Below are positions 11,109 to 20,820 of a stretch of 64,000 bases of DNA, in pieces. A program made the position numbers and the translations under genes. Source of the stretch: Serratia quinivorans (GTDB lineage Bacteria; Pseudomonadota; Gammaproteobacteria; Enterobacterales; Enterobacteriaceae). Each line of letters begins with the position of its first letter. Positions within the stretch are counted from its first letter, which is position 1. The DNA lies in contig UGYN01000002.1 in the NCBI GenBank assembly GCA_900457075.1, positions 4,216,001 through 4,280,000 of the forward strand, read 5' to 3'. Under the pieces are notes generated by a model. The model did no database searches. It saw only the letters and a program-made list of their open reading frames with translations, and was not told where the DNA came from.

Positions 11109-11606
11109 ATGTCTAATTCCTATCAGTCAGAGATCCCAAAGGCCCGCGTTAATATCCAGTTAAGTCTGCATACGGGAGGCGCGCAGAAAAAAGTCGAATT
11201 GCCACTCAAACTGATGGTGGTGGGGGATTACAGCAACGGTGCTGAGCTTCGTCCGGTGTCGGAGCGTGAGACTGTCAGCATCAATAAAAACAACTTCGAC
11301 AACGTGTTATCCGCATTCTCTCCTTCAGTAAACCTTTCCGTTAAAAATACCCTGGCTGGCGACAGCAGCGAAGAAAGCGTCAGCCTTTCCTTCAATGAAA
11401 TGAAAGACTTCGAGCCTGAACAGGTGGCCGTTCAGATACCTCAGTTGAAGGCTATGCTCGCCATGCGCAATCTGCTGCGCGACCTGAAGGCTAACCTGCT
11501 GGACAACGCGGCCTTCCGCAAAGAGCTGGAAAAAATCCTGCTTGACCCGGCGCTCAGCGCTGAATTGTGCAGTGAGCTGTCTGCCCTGGCACCGAAACAG
11601 CCATAA
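11109..11606 (+). CDS. tssB: T6SS sheath small subunit TssB (VipA)
   Basis: TssB pairs with TssC to build the contractile sheath around the Hcp tube. The protein is 165 residues, the family's usual length. SEIPKARVNIQLSLHTGGAQKKVELPLKLMVVGDYS at the N-terminus, with RETVSINKNNFDNVL after it, is the family signature. The C-terminal helices (LRDLKANLLDNAAFRKELEKIL) form the ClpV/TssC interface in known structures. I chose the ATG at 11109 because similarity begins there; an upstream in-frame ATG at 10965 adds unrelated residues. It is the first gene of the T6SS cluster. Confidence 0.96.
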   Translation: MSNSYQSEIPKARVNIQLSLHTGGAQKKVELPLKLMVVGDYSNGAELRPVSERETVSINKNNFDNVLSAFSPSVNLSVKNTLAGDSSEESVSLSFNEMKDFEPEQVAVQIPQLKAMLAMRNLLRDLKANLLDNAAFRKELEKILLDPALSAELCSELSALAPKQP

Positions 11607-11643
11607 CGGTCGTGATGCTTAACGGATCAATTGAGGAATGCTG

Positions 11644-13185
11644 ATGTCTGTAAAAAATGAAAATGCTGTCGCGGGTGAGAGTGTCGTACTGGAATGCCCA
11701 CAAGCCGGTGGTGTGTATGCTTCCCTGTTTGAAAAAATCAATCTGAGTCCGGTCTCTGAACTGAGTTCACTGGATATCTGGCAGGATAGCCAGGCGATGT
11801 CCGATGCCACGGCTGACGAGCGGCTGACCGCCGGCATGCAGGTCTTTCTGGAATGTCTGGCTAAATCGGGTTCAAAAGTCGAGAAGCTGGACAAGACCCT
11901 GATTGACCACCATATCGCAGAACTGGATTACCAAATTAGCCGCCAGCTGGATGCAGTCATGCACCATGAGGCATTTCAGCAAACAGAAAGCACCTGGCGT
12001 GGGCTGAAGTCTTTAGTCGACAAAACCGACTTCCGTCAGAACGTCAAAATCGAGCTGCTCGACCTGTCGAAAGACGATTTGCGTCAGGATTTTGAAGACG
12101 CGCCGGAGATTATTCAAAGCGGATTATACCAGCACACGTATACCGCAGAGTACGACAGCCCGGGTGGAGAGCCGATTGCCGCGCTGATTTCTGCGTATGA
12201 ATTTGATGCGTCAGCGCAGGATGTGGCTCTGTTGCGTAATATATCAAAAGTGTCCGCCGCGGCCCACATGCCGTTTATCGGCTCTGCCGGGCCGAAGTTC
12301 TTTTTAAAAGACAACATGGAGCAGGTCGCAGCCATCAAAGATATTGGCAACTATTTTGATCGCGCTGAGTACATCAAATGGAAATCCTTCCGCGAAACCG
12401 ATGACAGCCGCTATATCGGTCTGGTGATGCCGCGTGTGCTGGGTCGTTTGCCGTATGGCCCGGACACCGTACCGGTGCGCAGCTTCAACTATGTCGAAGA
12501 AGTGAAAGGCCCGGAACACGACAAATACCTGTGGACTAACGCCTCGTTTGCCTTCGCTGCCAACATGGTGAAAAGCTTCATTAACAACGGCTGGTGCGTG
12601 CAAATTCGTGGCCCGCAGGCCGGTGGTGCAGTGAAAGATCTGCCGATCCACCTGTATGACCTCGGCACTGGCAATCAGGTGAAAATCCCGTCCGAGGTGA
12701 TGATCCCCGAGACCCGCGAGTTTGAGTTCGCAAATCTGGGTTTTATTCCTCTAAGTTATTATAAAAACAAAGATTACGCATGTTTTTTCTCTGCTAACTC
12801 CACCCAAAAACCGGCGCTGTACGACACCGCAGATGCGACGGCCAACAGCCGTATCAATTCGCGCTTGCCGTACATCTTCCTGCTGTCGCGTATCGCGCAC
12901 TACCTGAAGCTTATCCAGCGTGAAAATATCGGTACCACCAAAGATCGCCGTCTGCTTGAGCTGGAGCTCAACACCTGGGTCCGCGGCCTGGTCACTGAAA
13001 TGACCGATCCGGGCGATGAACTGCAGGCCTCTCATCCGCTGCGCGATGCGAAAGTCGTGGTCGAGGATATCGAAGACAACCCAGGTTTCTTCCGCGTGAA
13101 ACTCTATGCAGTGCCGCACTTCCAGGTGGAAGGGATGGATGTGAATCTGTCACTGGTTTCCCAGATGCCAAAAGCCAAGTCGTAA
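11644..13185 (+). CDS. tssC: T6SS sheath large subunit TssC (VipB)
   Basis: TssC is the large sheath subunit, disassembled by ClpV after contraction. It has 513 residues from the ATG at 11644, which is correctly spaced from TTGAGGA at 11631-11637; the ATG at 11638 is too close. Typical segments are ESTWRGLKSLVDKTDF, VSAAAHMPFIGSAGPKFF, LGRLPYGPDTVPVRSFNYVEEV and RSRIAHYLKLIQRENIGT-like text. It ends QVEGMDVNLSLVSQMPKAKS. No frame defects are seen. Spacing to tssB is short, so the two are co-expressed in the stoichiometry the sheath needs. Confidence 0.97.
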   Translation: MSVKNENAVAGESVVLECPQAGGVYASLFEKINLSPVSELSSLDIWQDSQAMSDATADERLTAGMQVFLECLAKSGSKVEKLDKTLIDHHIAELDYQISRQLDAVMHHEAFQQTESTWRGLKSLVDKTDFRQNVKIELLDLSKDDLRQDFEDAPEIIQSGLYQHTYTAEYDSPGGEPIAALISAYEFDASAQDVALLRNISKVSAAAHMPFIGSAGPKFFLKDNMEQVAAIKDIGNYFDRAEYIKWKSFRETDDSRYIGLVMPRVLGRLPYGPDTVPVRSFNYVEEVKGPEHDKYLWTNASFAFAANMVKSFINNGWCVQIRGPQAGGAVKDLPIHLYDLGTGNQVKIPSEVMIPETREFEFANLGFIPLSYYKNKDYACFFSANSTQKPALYDTADATANSRINSRLPYIFLLSRIAHYLKLIQRENIGTTKDRRLLELELNTWVRGLVTEMTDPGDELQASHPLRDAKVVVEDIEDNPGFFRVKLYAVPHFQVEGMDVNLSLVSQMPKAKS

Positions 13186-13203
13186 GGTGAGGGGAAATCA
13201 GGG

Positions 13204-14541
13204 ATGAAAATTTATCGCCCACTGTGGGAGGACGGGGCCGCACTGGCCCCGCAACAGTTTCAGCAGCAGAGCCGGTGGAGTGAACACGTTGCCGACACGG
13301 TGGCCCGGATGGGGATTGCGCATCCCTGGGGCGTGGTGGCCGCTGAGTTTGATGATGCGGCCCTCGCGCTGTCCCGACTGAATACGATCCGACTGGTGCT
13401 GCGGTTTCAGGATGGCACGATTGTGGATACGGACCTGGCGGACACGCTGCCGCCGGTCTGTGACCTGTCCTCTGCCGCCGGCAGTGAGACTGCAGAGGTG
13501 GTCGCCGCGCTGCCGCTGATGAGTGCGAATGGCGGCAACCTGGATAACGGGCAGGACAGCGAACGCCCCCGCCGTTGGAAGGCCGAGCGGGTGGTGGTTC
13601 AGGAGCTCGCCGGGCACGAAAGCGGGGAGCTGGCCATTCTGCGCAACGCCATCACGCTGCGCTTATCCAGCCAGGAAAACACGGCATACCTGACCTGTCC
13701 GGTGGCCCGTCTGGTACGTAATGCCCAGGGGCAGTGGAGCCGTGACCCGGCGTTTGTCCCGCCCATGCTGTCGCTTTCTGCCAGTCCGTTACTGGTCACA
13801 GAGCTGGGCGACCTGCTGGTCCGTCTGCAGGCACGCCGTCGTCGCCTGATGGCCATGCGTCGTGAAAGCAATGAGCGGATGGCCGACTTTGCGGTCGCGG
13901 ATGTCTCCTTGTTCTGGCTGCTCAATGCCCTGAACAGCGCCGAGCCGGTGCTGACGGAACTGCTGCAGACGCCGGATCGTCACCCGGAACTGCTGTACCG
14001 CGAATTGACCCGTCTGGCCGGCAGTCTGCTGACCTTCTCACTGGAGCATGACGCCGGCGATATTCCTGCCTATCAGCACGATGCACCTGAGCGGGTATTC
14101 CCGCCGCTGCTGGCACTGCTCGACAAGCTACTGGAAGCGAGCCTGCCGTCGCGGGTGGTGAGTATCCACCTGGAGCATCAGGATCAGATCTGGAAAGGTG
14201 CTCTGCACGATGCGCGCCTGCGCGAAGGAGCAGATTTCTACCTCTCCGTACGCTCCTCCATGCCGAACCATGAACTTCAGACGAAATTCCCGCAGCTGTG
14301 TAAAGCGGGCAGCTTTGATGATGTGTCCGACGTGGTGAATGTGGCCCTGAGCGGGATGGTTATCAAACCGCTGACCCATGTTCCAACCGCTATCCCGTTA
14401 CGTCTTGAGAACCAATATTTCTCACTGGATCTGAGTACTGAGGCGGCACGGGCAATGCTTGAGATGGGCAGTTGCACCTTCTACACCCCGCGCTCACTGG
14501 GGGATGTAAATCTTGAACTCTTTGCGGTGCTGCGCTCATGA
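13204..14541 (+). CDS. tssK: T6SS baseplate protein TssK
   Basis: TssK trimers connect the baseplate to the TssJLM membrane complex. The 445-residue protein starts MKIYRPLWEDGAALAPQQFQQQSRW, the characteristic TssK opening. The middle has LSASPLLVTELGDLLVRLQARRRRLM, and the C-terminal domain contains FPQLCKAGSFDDVSDVVNVALSGMVIKPL, which contacts TssL/TssM in homologues. The ATG lies after GTGAGGGGAAATCAGG. The 3' end overlaps tssL by four bases (ATGA), so the two are coupled. Confidence 0.96.
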   Translation: MKIYRPLWEDGAALAPQQFQQQSRWSEHVADTVARMGIAHPWGVVAAEFDDAALALSRLNTIRLVLRFQDGTIVDTDLADTLPPVCDLSSAAGSETAEVVAALPLMSANGGNLDNGQDSERPRRWKAERVVVQELAGHESGELAILRNAITLRLSSQENTAYLTCPVARLVRNAQGQWSRDPAFVPPMLSLSASPLLVTELGDLLVRLQARRRRLMAMRRESNERMADFAVADVSLFWLLNALNSAEPVLTELLQTPDRHPELLYRELTRLAGSLLTFSLEHDAGDIPAYQHDAPERVFPPLLALLDKLLEASLPSRVVSIHLEHQDQIWKGALHDARLREGADFYLSVRSSMPNHELQTKFPQLCKAGSFDDVSDVVNVALSGMVIKPLTHVPTAIPLRLENQYFSLDLSTEAARAMLEMGSCTFYTPRSLGDVNLELFAVLRS

Positions 14542-15191
14542 ATAAATCCGAACTCAGCCAGATAGAACGTATTTTCTACCCGGGCTGGCTGATGGCCAGC
14601 CAGCTGCGCGGCGGTCAGGAAGTCCGGGACGGGGAAGGGCTCTATCGCCGGGCCTGCCGTCTGGTGCAGGAGGCGAAAGCGGCGCTCACGGAGGCAGGTT
14701 ACAGCGACATCAGCCGTGACCATATGGTGTATGCCCTGTGTGCACTGCTTGATGAGAGCGTGCTTAACCGCGGGACGACCGATGACGGGTATCTGGTCTG
14801 GCATCGGGACCCGCTGCAGGCACATTTCTTTGGCACACTGAATGCCGGGGAAGAGCTCTGGGAGCGTATCCGTCACCAGCTGAAAGAGCCCGCCCCGGAC
14901 ACCGCGGTGCTGACCTGTCTGTACCGCACCCTGCAACTGGGGTTTGTGGGGCAGTACCGTGAGCAGGATGACGAACACCGGGAAGATGTGGTCCGCAAGC
15001 TCGGTGAGCGGGTGCCGGCATTCCGGCTGGCGCAGGATGCACCGGTTGTGACCAGGGCCTCCCGCCTGCGTGGCGGTCGTCGCGGGTACTGGCTGTCCTG
15101 GGTTATCGGCGCGGCGGCGCTGGCCGCACTCTGGTTTTTCCTCTCGTCGTCGCTCACCGATCTGGTGAGCCAGATTGTCAGGCCGGGGTAA
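14538..15191 (+). CDS. tssL: T6SS inner-membrane protein TssL (DotU/IcmH)
   Basis: TssL is a tail-anchored inner-membrane protein whose cytoplasmic hook domain recruits the TssK baseplate. It is 217 residues long. IERIFYPGWLMASQLRGG and YALCALLDESVLNRG near residue 65 are DotU-family hallmarks. A single C-terminal TM helix (YWLSWVIGAAALAALWFFL) lies at about residues 180-200. No peptidoglycan-binding domain is fused; the next gene probably supplies that function. Confidence 0.95.
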   Translation: MNKSELSQIERIFYPGWLMASQLRGGQEVRDGEGLYRRACRLVQEAKAALTEAGYSDISRDHMVYALCALLDESVLNRGTTDDGYLVWHRDPLQAHFFGTLNAGEELWERIRHQLKEPAPDTAVLTCLYRTLQLGFVGQYREQDDEHREDVVRKLGERVPAFRLAQDAPVVTRASRLRGGRRGYWLSWVIGAAALAALWFFLSSSLTDLVSQIVRPG

Positions 15192-15194
15192 GCG

Positions 15195-16919
15195 ATGCGT
15201 GATGCTTACCGGAGTCTGTTAACGGCGCTGGGTGCGGTGCTGGCGCTGTGGCTCGTCCTGGGCTTCTGGCCGCTGTCTATCACCAGCCGTGTGGCACTCA
15301 GTCTGCTGGTTATCCTGATCGCCAGCATGATGCTGTGGCGCCAGCGACGGGCGGCCCTGACGCTGGCCGCCGCGGTCAGTGATCTCGGGGATGACAGTCT
15401 GCCGCCAGAAGATTTTCAGGGGGCCGTCATTCTCGCCTGCGGAGATAACACGGCGCTGTTTGCGCCCGGCACCTGCCACCGGGAAACCCGGCAGGGCTGG
15501 TATCTGCGGGTAAAGGATGCGGAACATCTGCCAAAGCTTGCGCAGCACCTGAGTCAGGTGCGCCCGGCCCTGGTGTCGCAGATTTCTGTCTTACTGGCCA
15601 TTCAGCCCGAAAAACACACCTCTGCGGATGATTTTACCCAGCAGCTTAGGGGCTGGCAGCGTGGTGTGGTGCAGTGTCGTCCCACAACAGGCAGTATTCC
15701 GCCCGTCTGGACTGTCACCTGGGTGTCGCCGTCAGCCGCCAGCCACGACGCAGAGCCCATTTGGTTTACTACCGTCAGTAACCGCGCCGGCATTCAGGTC
15801 TATCAGCCCGGTCAGGGCAATCTGTCATTGGCGGAGTGGACCCGGGACAACGATGCCCGCGAGCGTCTGTCACGCCTGAGTCAGGGGTTGTGGCTGGACA
15901 GCCTGCTGAGCTGGCAGGCAAGCACCGTTAACACACTGCTGCAGGTACGTCATGGCGAGTCGCCTGCCCTGAAGCCCTGTGCTCAGGGGATCTGTATGAC
16001 GCCCGTCAGAGGGCTTGCCGACAACCTCTGGCAACAGCATATCGCCGGCCTAACGGCCCTGCCCCCGGACATTCCTCCGTCCGAAGATCCCTTACCGTTG
16101 CCGGAGCTGCTGCTGTCCGGCCTGCCACGACGCCGGGGCGTCAGTCGCCGGATGGTGTTCTGGCGTTATGTCGGCCTTATTGCGGGGATTTTCCTGGCAC
16201 TGGCGATGCTGGCGTCCTGGGTGAATAACCAGCGTCTGATCCGCAATGTCGGTGATCACCTTGCTCTCTATCATCACCTTGGCGGTCAGCCCGTTGCCCC
16301 TAAACTCCGGGCGCAGCAACGTCTGCGTGCTGACGGGGCGCTGCTGGATGACTGGCAGCGGCGCGGTGAGCCCCTGCGCTACCGCTTAGGATTGTATCAG
16401 GGACTGCGCCTGATCCCGCCGGTAGAAGCGGCGGTGAATGACTGGGCGCCGCCACTACCACCACCGCCCGTTATCAAAAAGATTATTCAGGGACTGAAAA
16501 CCGTCCGCCTCGACAGCATGTCGCTGTTCGACTCCGGCAAAGCGGATCTGAAGGTGGGTTCGACCAAAGTGCTGGTGAACTCCCTGGTGGGCATCAAAGC
16601 CAGACCGGGCTGGTTGATTGTGGTGGCGGGTCACACCGACAACACCGGCAGTCAGCAGATCAACCAACCGCTGTCTCTGAAGCGTGCTGAATCGGTGCGC
16701 AACTGGATGCGTGACACCGGCGATGTGCCGGAAAGCTGTTTTGCGGTGCAGGGCTACGGTGCAAGCCGCCCCGTAACGACAAACGACACGCCGGAAGGCC
16801 GTGCGCTCAACCGCCGTGTCGAAATCAGTCTGGTACCTCAGGCCGACGCCTGTCAGATACCGGGCAAACCCCAAGCGTCATCGCAGGATGATGACGTATC
16901 ACAACACACTGGAGAGTAA
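15195..16919 (+). CDS. T6SS-associated OmpA-domain membrane protein
   Basis: The protein has 574 residues. Two N-terminal TM helices (about 5-50) precede a ~250-residue periplasmic or cytoplasmic region unique to T6SS-linked homologues. A further TM (FWRYVGLIAGIFLALAMLASWV) lies near residue 330. The C-terminal OmpA domain (about 440-555) carries SLFDSGKADLKV, VAGHTDNTGSQQINQPLSLKRAESV and GRALNRRVEISL, the peptidoglycan-binding signature. It likely anchors the TssJLM complex to the cell wall, as TagL or the extended TssL does elsewhere. It starts three bases after tssL and ends four bases before the hcp start. Confidence 0.88.
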   Translation: MRDAYRSLLTALGAVLALWLVLGFWPLSITSRVALSLLVILIASMMLWRQRRAALTLAAAVSDLGDDSLPPEDFQGAVILACGDNTALFAPGTCHRETRQGWYLRVKDAEHLPKLAQHLSQVRPALVSQISVLLAIQPEKHTSADDFTQQLRGWQRGVVQCRPTTGSIPPVWTVTWVSPSAASHDAEPIWFTTVSNRAGIQVYQPGQGNLSLAEWTRDNDARERLSRLSQGLWLDSLLSWQASTVNTLLQVRHGESPALKPCAQGICMTPVRGLADNLWQQHIAGLTALPPDIPPSEDPLPLPELLLSGLPRRRGVSRRMVFWRYVGLIAGIFLALAMLASWVNNQRLIRNVGDHLALYHHLGGQPVAPKLRAQQRLRADGALLDDWQRRGEPLRYRLGLYQGLRLIPPVEAAVNDWAPPLPPPPVIKKIIQGLKTVRLDSMSLFDSGKADLKVGSTKVLVNSLVGIKARPGWLIVVAGHTDNTGSQQINQPLSLKRAESVRNWMRDTGDVPESCFAVQGYGASRPVTTNDTPEGRALNRRVEISLVPQADACQIPGKPQASSQDDDVSQHTGE

Positions 16920-16923
16920 TTCC

Positions 16924-17415
16924 ATGGCAATTCCTGTTTATCTTTGGCTGAAAGACGACGGCGGTGCGGATATTAAAGGTTCCGTAGACGTTAAAGACCG
17001 TGAAGGCAGCATCGAAGTGGTGGCACAGGAGCATAACTTGTACATCCCGACCGATAACAACACCGGCAAGTTGACCGGGACCCGCATTCACACCCCGTTC
17101 CTGTTCACCAAGGAAATCGACTCCTCCAGCCCGTACCTGTACAAGGCGGTGACCACCGGCCAGACCCTGAAGTCTGCCGAATTCAAGTGGTACAAAATCA
17201 ACGACGCGGGCCAGGAAGTTGAATATTTCAACACCAAACTTGAGAACGTCAAGCTGGTGAAAGTCGCGCCGAAAATGCACGACATCAAAGATCCTTCCTT
17301 CGAGAAGCATAACCACCTCGAAGCGATCGAGCTGCGTTACGAAAAAATCACCTGGACCTACAAAGACGGCAACATCATTCATTCCGACTCCTGGAGCGAA
17401 CGTACTACTGCGTAA
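16924..17415 (+). CDS. hcp: T6SS tube protein Hcp (TssD)
   Basis: Hcp hexamers stack into the inner tube that is propelled out of the cell; it also chaperones small effectors. The protein is 163 residues. MAIPVYLWLKDDGGADIKGSVDV and the HTPFLFTKEIDSSSPYLYKAVTTGQTLKSAEFKWYKI segment are Hcp-typical, ending ITWTYKDGNIIHSDSWSERTTA. The ATG at 16924 follows CTGGAGAGTAATTCC. A hairpin directly after the stop may raise Hcp yield relative to downstream genes. Confidence 0.97.
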   Translation: MAIPVYLWLKDDGGADIKGSVDVKDREGSIEVVAQEHNLYIPTDNNTGKLTGTRIHTPFLFTKEIDSSSPYLYKAVTTGQTLKSAEFKWYKINDAGQEVEYFNTKLENVKLVKVAPKMHDIKDPSFEKHNHLEAIELRYEKITWTYKDGNIIHSDSWSERTTA

Positions 17416-17422
17416 GCCCATT

Positions 17423-17448
17423 GCGGGCAGGTTCTCCTGTCCGCAGTT
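17423..17448 (+). terminator. Hairpin after hcp, possible partial terminator
   Basis: GCGGGCAG-gttctc-CTGTCCGC, with one G-T pair, is followed by AGTTTT. This is a short GC-rich stem with a weak U-tract eight bases after the hcp stop. In T6SS operons a leaky terminator here would make hcp mRNA the most abundant product while some transcripts continue into clpV. The gap of about 170 bases to clpV contains no other gene. Confidence 0.55.
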
Positions 17449-17587
17449 TTGCTGAGTGTCTGCGAGCCGGGCGCTCAGCAAAACCACAATCTGACTGCCA
17501 GCCTGACCTTGTGCGCTCTGGTCTCCTGAACAACGGGAAACAGCGAGGGGCGGTAGCGTGTCCAGGAACCGATAAAGAGAGAATCTC

Positions 17588-20236
17588 ATGGAAAACCCAG
17601 CCATTCTGCTGCGACGTCTGAACCCTTACTGTGCCCGTGCCATGGAAGGGGCCGCCTCCCTGTGCCAGACCCGTGCACATGCGGAAATCCTGCCAGAGCA
17701 CTGGCTGCTGAAACTGCTGGAGCAGGGCGAAGGTGACCTGACGGTGCTGGCGCGTCGCTACGAATGGGACATGGACGCCCTGTGGCAGGACTTACTCGGC
17801 TGGCTGGATGCGTTGCCGCGCTCCGTACGCAATCGCCCACAGCTGGCAGACAGCGTTCAGACACTTATGCAGGACGCCTGGATGCGGGCGTCACTGGCAG
17901 GTGAAGAACACATTCGCAGTGTCCACCTGCTGATGGCGATGGTCGATAAACCGAAACTGGCGCGCTGCGACGGTCTGTGGCCATTACTGACCCTGGGGCA
18001 AAGCCAACTGGAACGCCTGCGTCCGTTGCTGGATGCACAGTCGGATGAGCGTCCGGAAATGCAGCACGACGCCGAACTGGCGCAGCGTCACGGTGGCGAA
18101 GTGGAGTTTGTAGGGCGTCCGGTCGGGGCTCAGATAAAAGAAGGTGAACTCAATCCTGCGCTACAGAACGCACTGGATAAATTCACCCTCGACGTCACTG
18201 CCAAGGCGAAAGAGGGCAAAATCGATCCGGTGTTCGGTCGCGATACCGAAATCCGCCAGATGGTCGATATTCTCTCCCGCCGTCGTAAGAACAACCCCAT
18301 TCTGGTCGGCGAACCGGGCGTGGGTAAAACCGCTCTGGTGGAAGGCCTGGCGCTGCGCATTGCCGAAGGCAATGTACCGGAAAGTCTGAAAACCGTCAGC
18401 CTGCGCACCCTCGACTTGGGTCTGTTGCAGGCGGGGGCGGGCGTGAAAGGTGAATTCGAACAGCGGCTGAAAAACGTGATTGATGCGGTGCAGGCGTCGC
18501 CAGCACCCGTGCTGCTGTTTATCGACGAAGCGCACACCATAATCGGCGCGGGCAATCAGGCGGGCGGCGCGGATGCGGCTAACCTGCTGAAACCGGCGCT
18601 GGCGCGCGGTGAGCTGCGCACCATTGCTGCCACCACCTGGAGCGAATACAAACAGTATTTTGAACGCGATGCCGCGCTGGAGCGTCGCTTCCAGATGGTG
18701 AAAGTGGATGAGCCGGACGACGAGACCGCCTGCCTGATGCTGCGTGGCCTGAAATCCCGCTATGCCGAGCATCACAACGTCCACATTACAGACGATGCGG
18801 TGCGGGCTGCGGTTACGCTGTCGCGCCGCTATCTGACCGGCCGTCAACTGCCGGATAAAGCGGTTGACCTGCTCGACACCGCCGCCGCCCGCGTACGCAT
18901 GAGTCTTGATACCGTACCGGAAGCGATAGTGCGCCTGAAAGCGCAGCTGACCGCGCTGGAACTGGAAGAGCAGGCCCTGCTGGAGGATATCGCGGTCGGA
19001 GGCAGTACGCACAGCGACCGGCTGAGCCTGATTGAACAACAGCGAGTGGCGCTCGACAGTACCCTGCAGCAGCAGGAAAGTCGTTTTATCCATGAAAAGT
19101 TACTGGCACAGCAGCTGATGGCCAGCCGCCAGGATATCAGTCAGCAGGCCGAAATCATGGCACTGAAGCAACAGCTGGAAAATGAACAACAGGGCGACGC
19201 CCTGATTCAGGTGGATGTGGACCCCCGCACCGTGGCCAACGTGATTGCCGACTGGACCGGGGTGCCGATTTCCTCGCTGATGAAGGACGAACAGACTGAA
19301 CTGCTGAACCTGGAATATGAAATCGGTAAACGTGTCGTCGGGCAGGACGTGGCGCTCAACGCCATCGCCCAGCGTCTGCGTGCGGCCAAAACCGGGCTGA
19401 CCTCTGAAAACGGCCCGCAGGGCGTGTTCCTGCTGGTCGGCCCGAGCGGCACCGGGAAAACCGAAACCGCACTCACGCTCGCAGAAGTGCTGTACGGCGG
19501 TGAAAAATCGCTCATCACCATCAACCTGTCGGAGTACCAGGAGCCGCATACCGTTTCCCAACTGAAGGGATCGCCTCCGGGCTACGTCGGTTACGGCCAG
19601 GGCGGCATCCTGACCGAAGCGGTACGCAAGCGCCCGTACAGCGTGGTGCTGCTGGATGAGGTGGAAAAAGCGCACCGCGATGTCATGAACCTGTTTTATC
19701 AGGTGTTCGACCGCGGCTTTATGCGCGACGGTGAAGGGCGTGAAATCGACTTCCGCAACACTGTCATTCTGATGACCGCCAACCTCGGCAGTGACCACAT
19801 TATGCAACTGCTGGACGAGCAGCTGGACGCTACCGAAGGCGAGCTGCACGAACTGCTGCGGCCCATCCTGCGTGACCACTTCCAGCCCGCACTGCTGGCC
19901 CGTTTCCAGACGGTAATTTATCGCCCTCTGGCGGAAACCGCCATGCGTACCATCGTGCAGATGAAGCTGGATCAGGTCAGCAAGCGCTTACGTCGTCATT
20001 ACGGTCTGACCATGCACATCGACGAGAGCCTGTTCGACGCGCTGACTTCTGCCTGCCTGTTACCGGACACCGGTGCTCGTAACGTCGACAGCCTGCTCAA
20101 CCAGCAAATCCTGCCGGTGCTGAGCCAGCAACTGCTCACCCATATGGCGGCGAAGCAGAAACCGAAATCGCTGACGTTAGGCTGGAGTGATGAGGAAGGG
20201 ATTGGGCTTGAATTTTCAGACACGGCTGAAAGCTAA
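17588..20236 (+). CDS. clpV: T6SS sheath-recycling ATPase ClpV (TssH)
   Basis: ClpV is a class-I AAA+ unfoldase that pulls apart contracted TssBC sheaths. It has 882 residues. The N-terminal domain (about 1-160) starts ENPAILLRRLNPYCARAMEGAA. AAA1 has GEPGVGKT near residue 240 and Walker B LLFIDEAHT near 312. A middle coiled-coil domain follows, and AAA2 has GPSGTGKT near 617 with VVLLDEVEKAH near 690. It lacks a ClpP-binding loop as far as I can see, as expected for ClpV. The frame is intact throughout. Confidence 0.97.
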   Translation: MENPAILLRRLNPYCARAMEGAASLCQTRAHAEILPEHWLLKLLEQGEGDLTVLARRYEWDMDALWQDLLGWLDALPRSVRNRPQLADSVQTLMQDAWMRASLAGEEHIRSVHLLMAMVDKPKLARCDGLWPLLTLGQSQLERLRPLLDAQSDERPEMQHDAELAQRHGGEVEFVGRPVGAQIKEGELNPALQNALDKFTLDVTAKAKEGKIDPVFGRDTEIRQMVDILSRRRKNNPILVGEPGVGKTALVEGLALRIAEGNVPESLKTVSLRTLDLGLLQAGAGVKGEFEQRLKNVIDAVQASPAPVLLFIDEAHTIIGAGNQAGGADAANLLKPALARGELRTIAATTWSEYKQYFERDAALERRFQMVKVDEPDDETACLMLRGLKSRYAEHHNVHITDDAVRAAVTLSRRYLTGRQLPDKAVDLLDTAAARVRMSLDTVPEAIVRLKAQLTALELEEQALLEDIAVGGSTHSDRLSLIEQQRVALDSTLQQQESRFIHEKLLAQQLMASRQDISQQAEIMALKQQLENEQQGDALIQVDVDPRTVANVIADWTGVPISSLMKDEQTELLNLEYEIGKRVVGQDVALNAIAQRLRAAKTGLTSENGPQGVFLLVGPSGTGKTETALTLAEVLYGGEKSLITINLSEYQEPHTVSQLKGSPPGYVGYGQGGILTEAVRKRPYSVVLLDEVEKAHRDVMNLFYQVFDRGFMRDGEGREIDFRNTVILMTANLGSDHIMQLLDEQLDATEGELHELLRPILRDHFQPALLARFQTVIYRPLAETAMRTIVQMKLDQVSKRLRRHYGLTMHIDESLFDALTSACLLPDTGARNVDSLLNQQILPVLSQQLLTHMAAKQKPKSLTLGWSDEEGIGLEFSDTAES

Positions 20237-20250
20237 TCCGGAGGCAGGGA

Positions 20251-20820
20251 ATGTCCATTCATGATGCCAGTAAGAAAAAGAAGAACGACAAGAAGCAGGA
20301 AGATGATTCAGTCAGAAAACTGACCGCAGGGGAAACCGCCTTAGCCAGAACAGTATTCGGTAACCGGATCGATTACGAGAAGGTGAAAATTCATCATGGT
20401 AGTTATCTGCCGTTTAATGCACAGGATGCCAATACGGCAATGACGCCAAATGGTGAAATATATTTCATTAATCAGTACCGGGATGATTTTTCACAGTCGA
20501 CGTATTCGCTTCAACATATGTTTATTCACGAAATGAGTCATGTCTGGCAGTGTGAAAAAGGAATGAATGTTATTGGAAGAGGGCTTGTGAGCTGGCTTGT
20601 CAGCTATCGCTATACGCTTGATGGCCGCCTGATGAGTGACTATCCGATGGAGCAGCAGGCACAGATTATTGCCGATAATTTTGTTTTACAGACATTTGGC
20701 TATGAAATCTGGTGGCACCTTGAAAATAAAAAATATCCCGCTATTACGCTTGATGGTGACACGTCTGAGGCAGCAATACGCGAAGGGTATAAAAATTCTC
20801 TGAGAGGTTTCCCATGGTAA
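20251..20820 (+). CDS. HExxH metallopeptidase-like T6SS accessory protein
   Basis: A 189-residue protein with a very Lys/Asp-rich first 20 residues and no signal peptide. HMFIHEMSHVWQ contains HEMSH at residues 93-97, the zinc-binding HExxH motif of gluzincin-like peptidases, with a possible third ligand in the later helix (MEQQAQIIADNF). Proteins of this kind, often labelled vgr-related or DUF4157-like, are common just before vgrG. It could be a wall- or protein-cleaving effector, or a processing factor. It overlaps the next, lipoprotein gene by seven bases, the layout of an effector-immunity pair. The role is inferred. Confidence 0.7.
   Translation: MSIHDASKKKKNDKKQEDDSVRKLTAGETALARTVFGNRIDYEKVKIHHGSYLPFNAQDANTAMTPNGEIYFINQYRDDFSQSTYSLQHMFIHEMSHVWQCEKGMNVIGRGLVSWLVSYRYTLDGRLMSDYPMEQQAQIIADNFVLQTFGYEIWWHLENKKYPAITLDGDTSEAAIREGYKNSLRGFPW

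Noticed and set aside
18161..19879. Long minus-strand frames opposite clpV (310 and 259 codons)
   Set aside because: Shadows of high-G+C coding sequence; ClpV on the plus strand accounts for the region.
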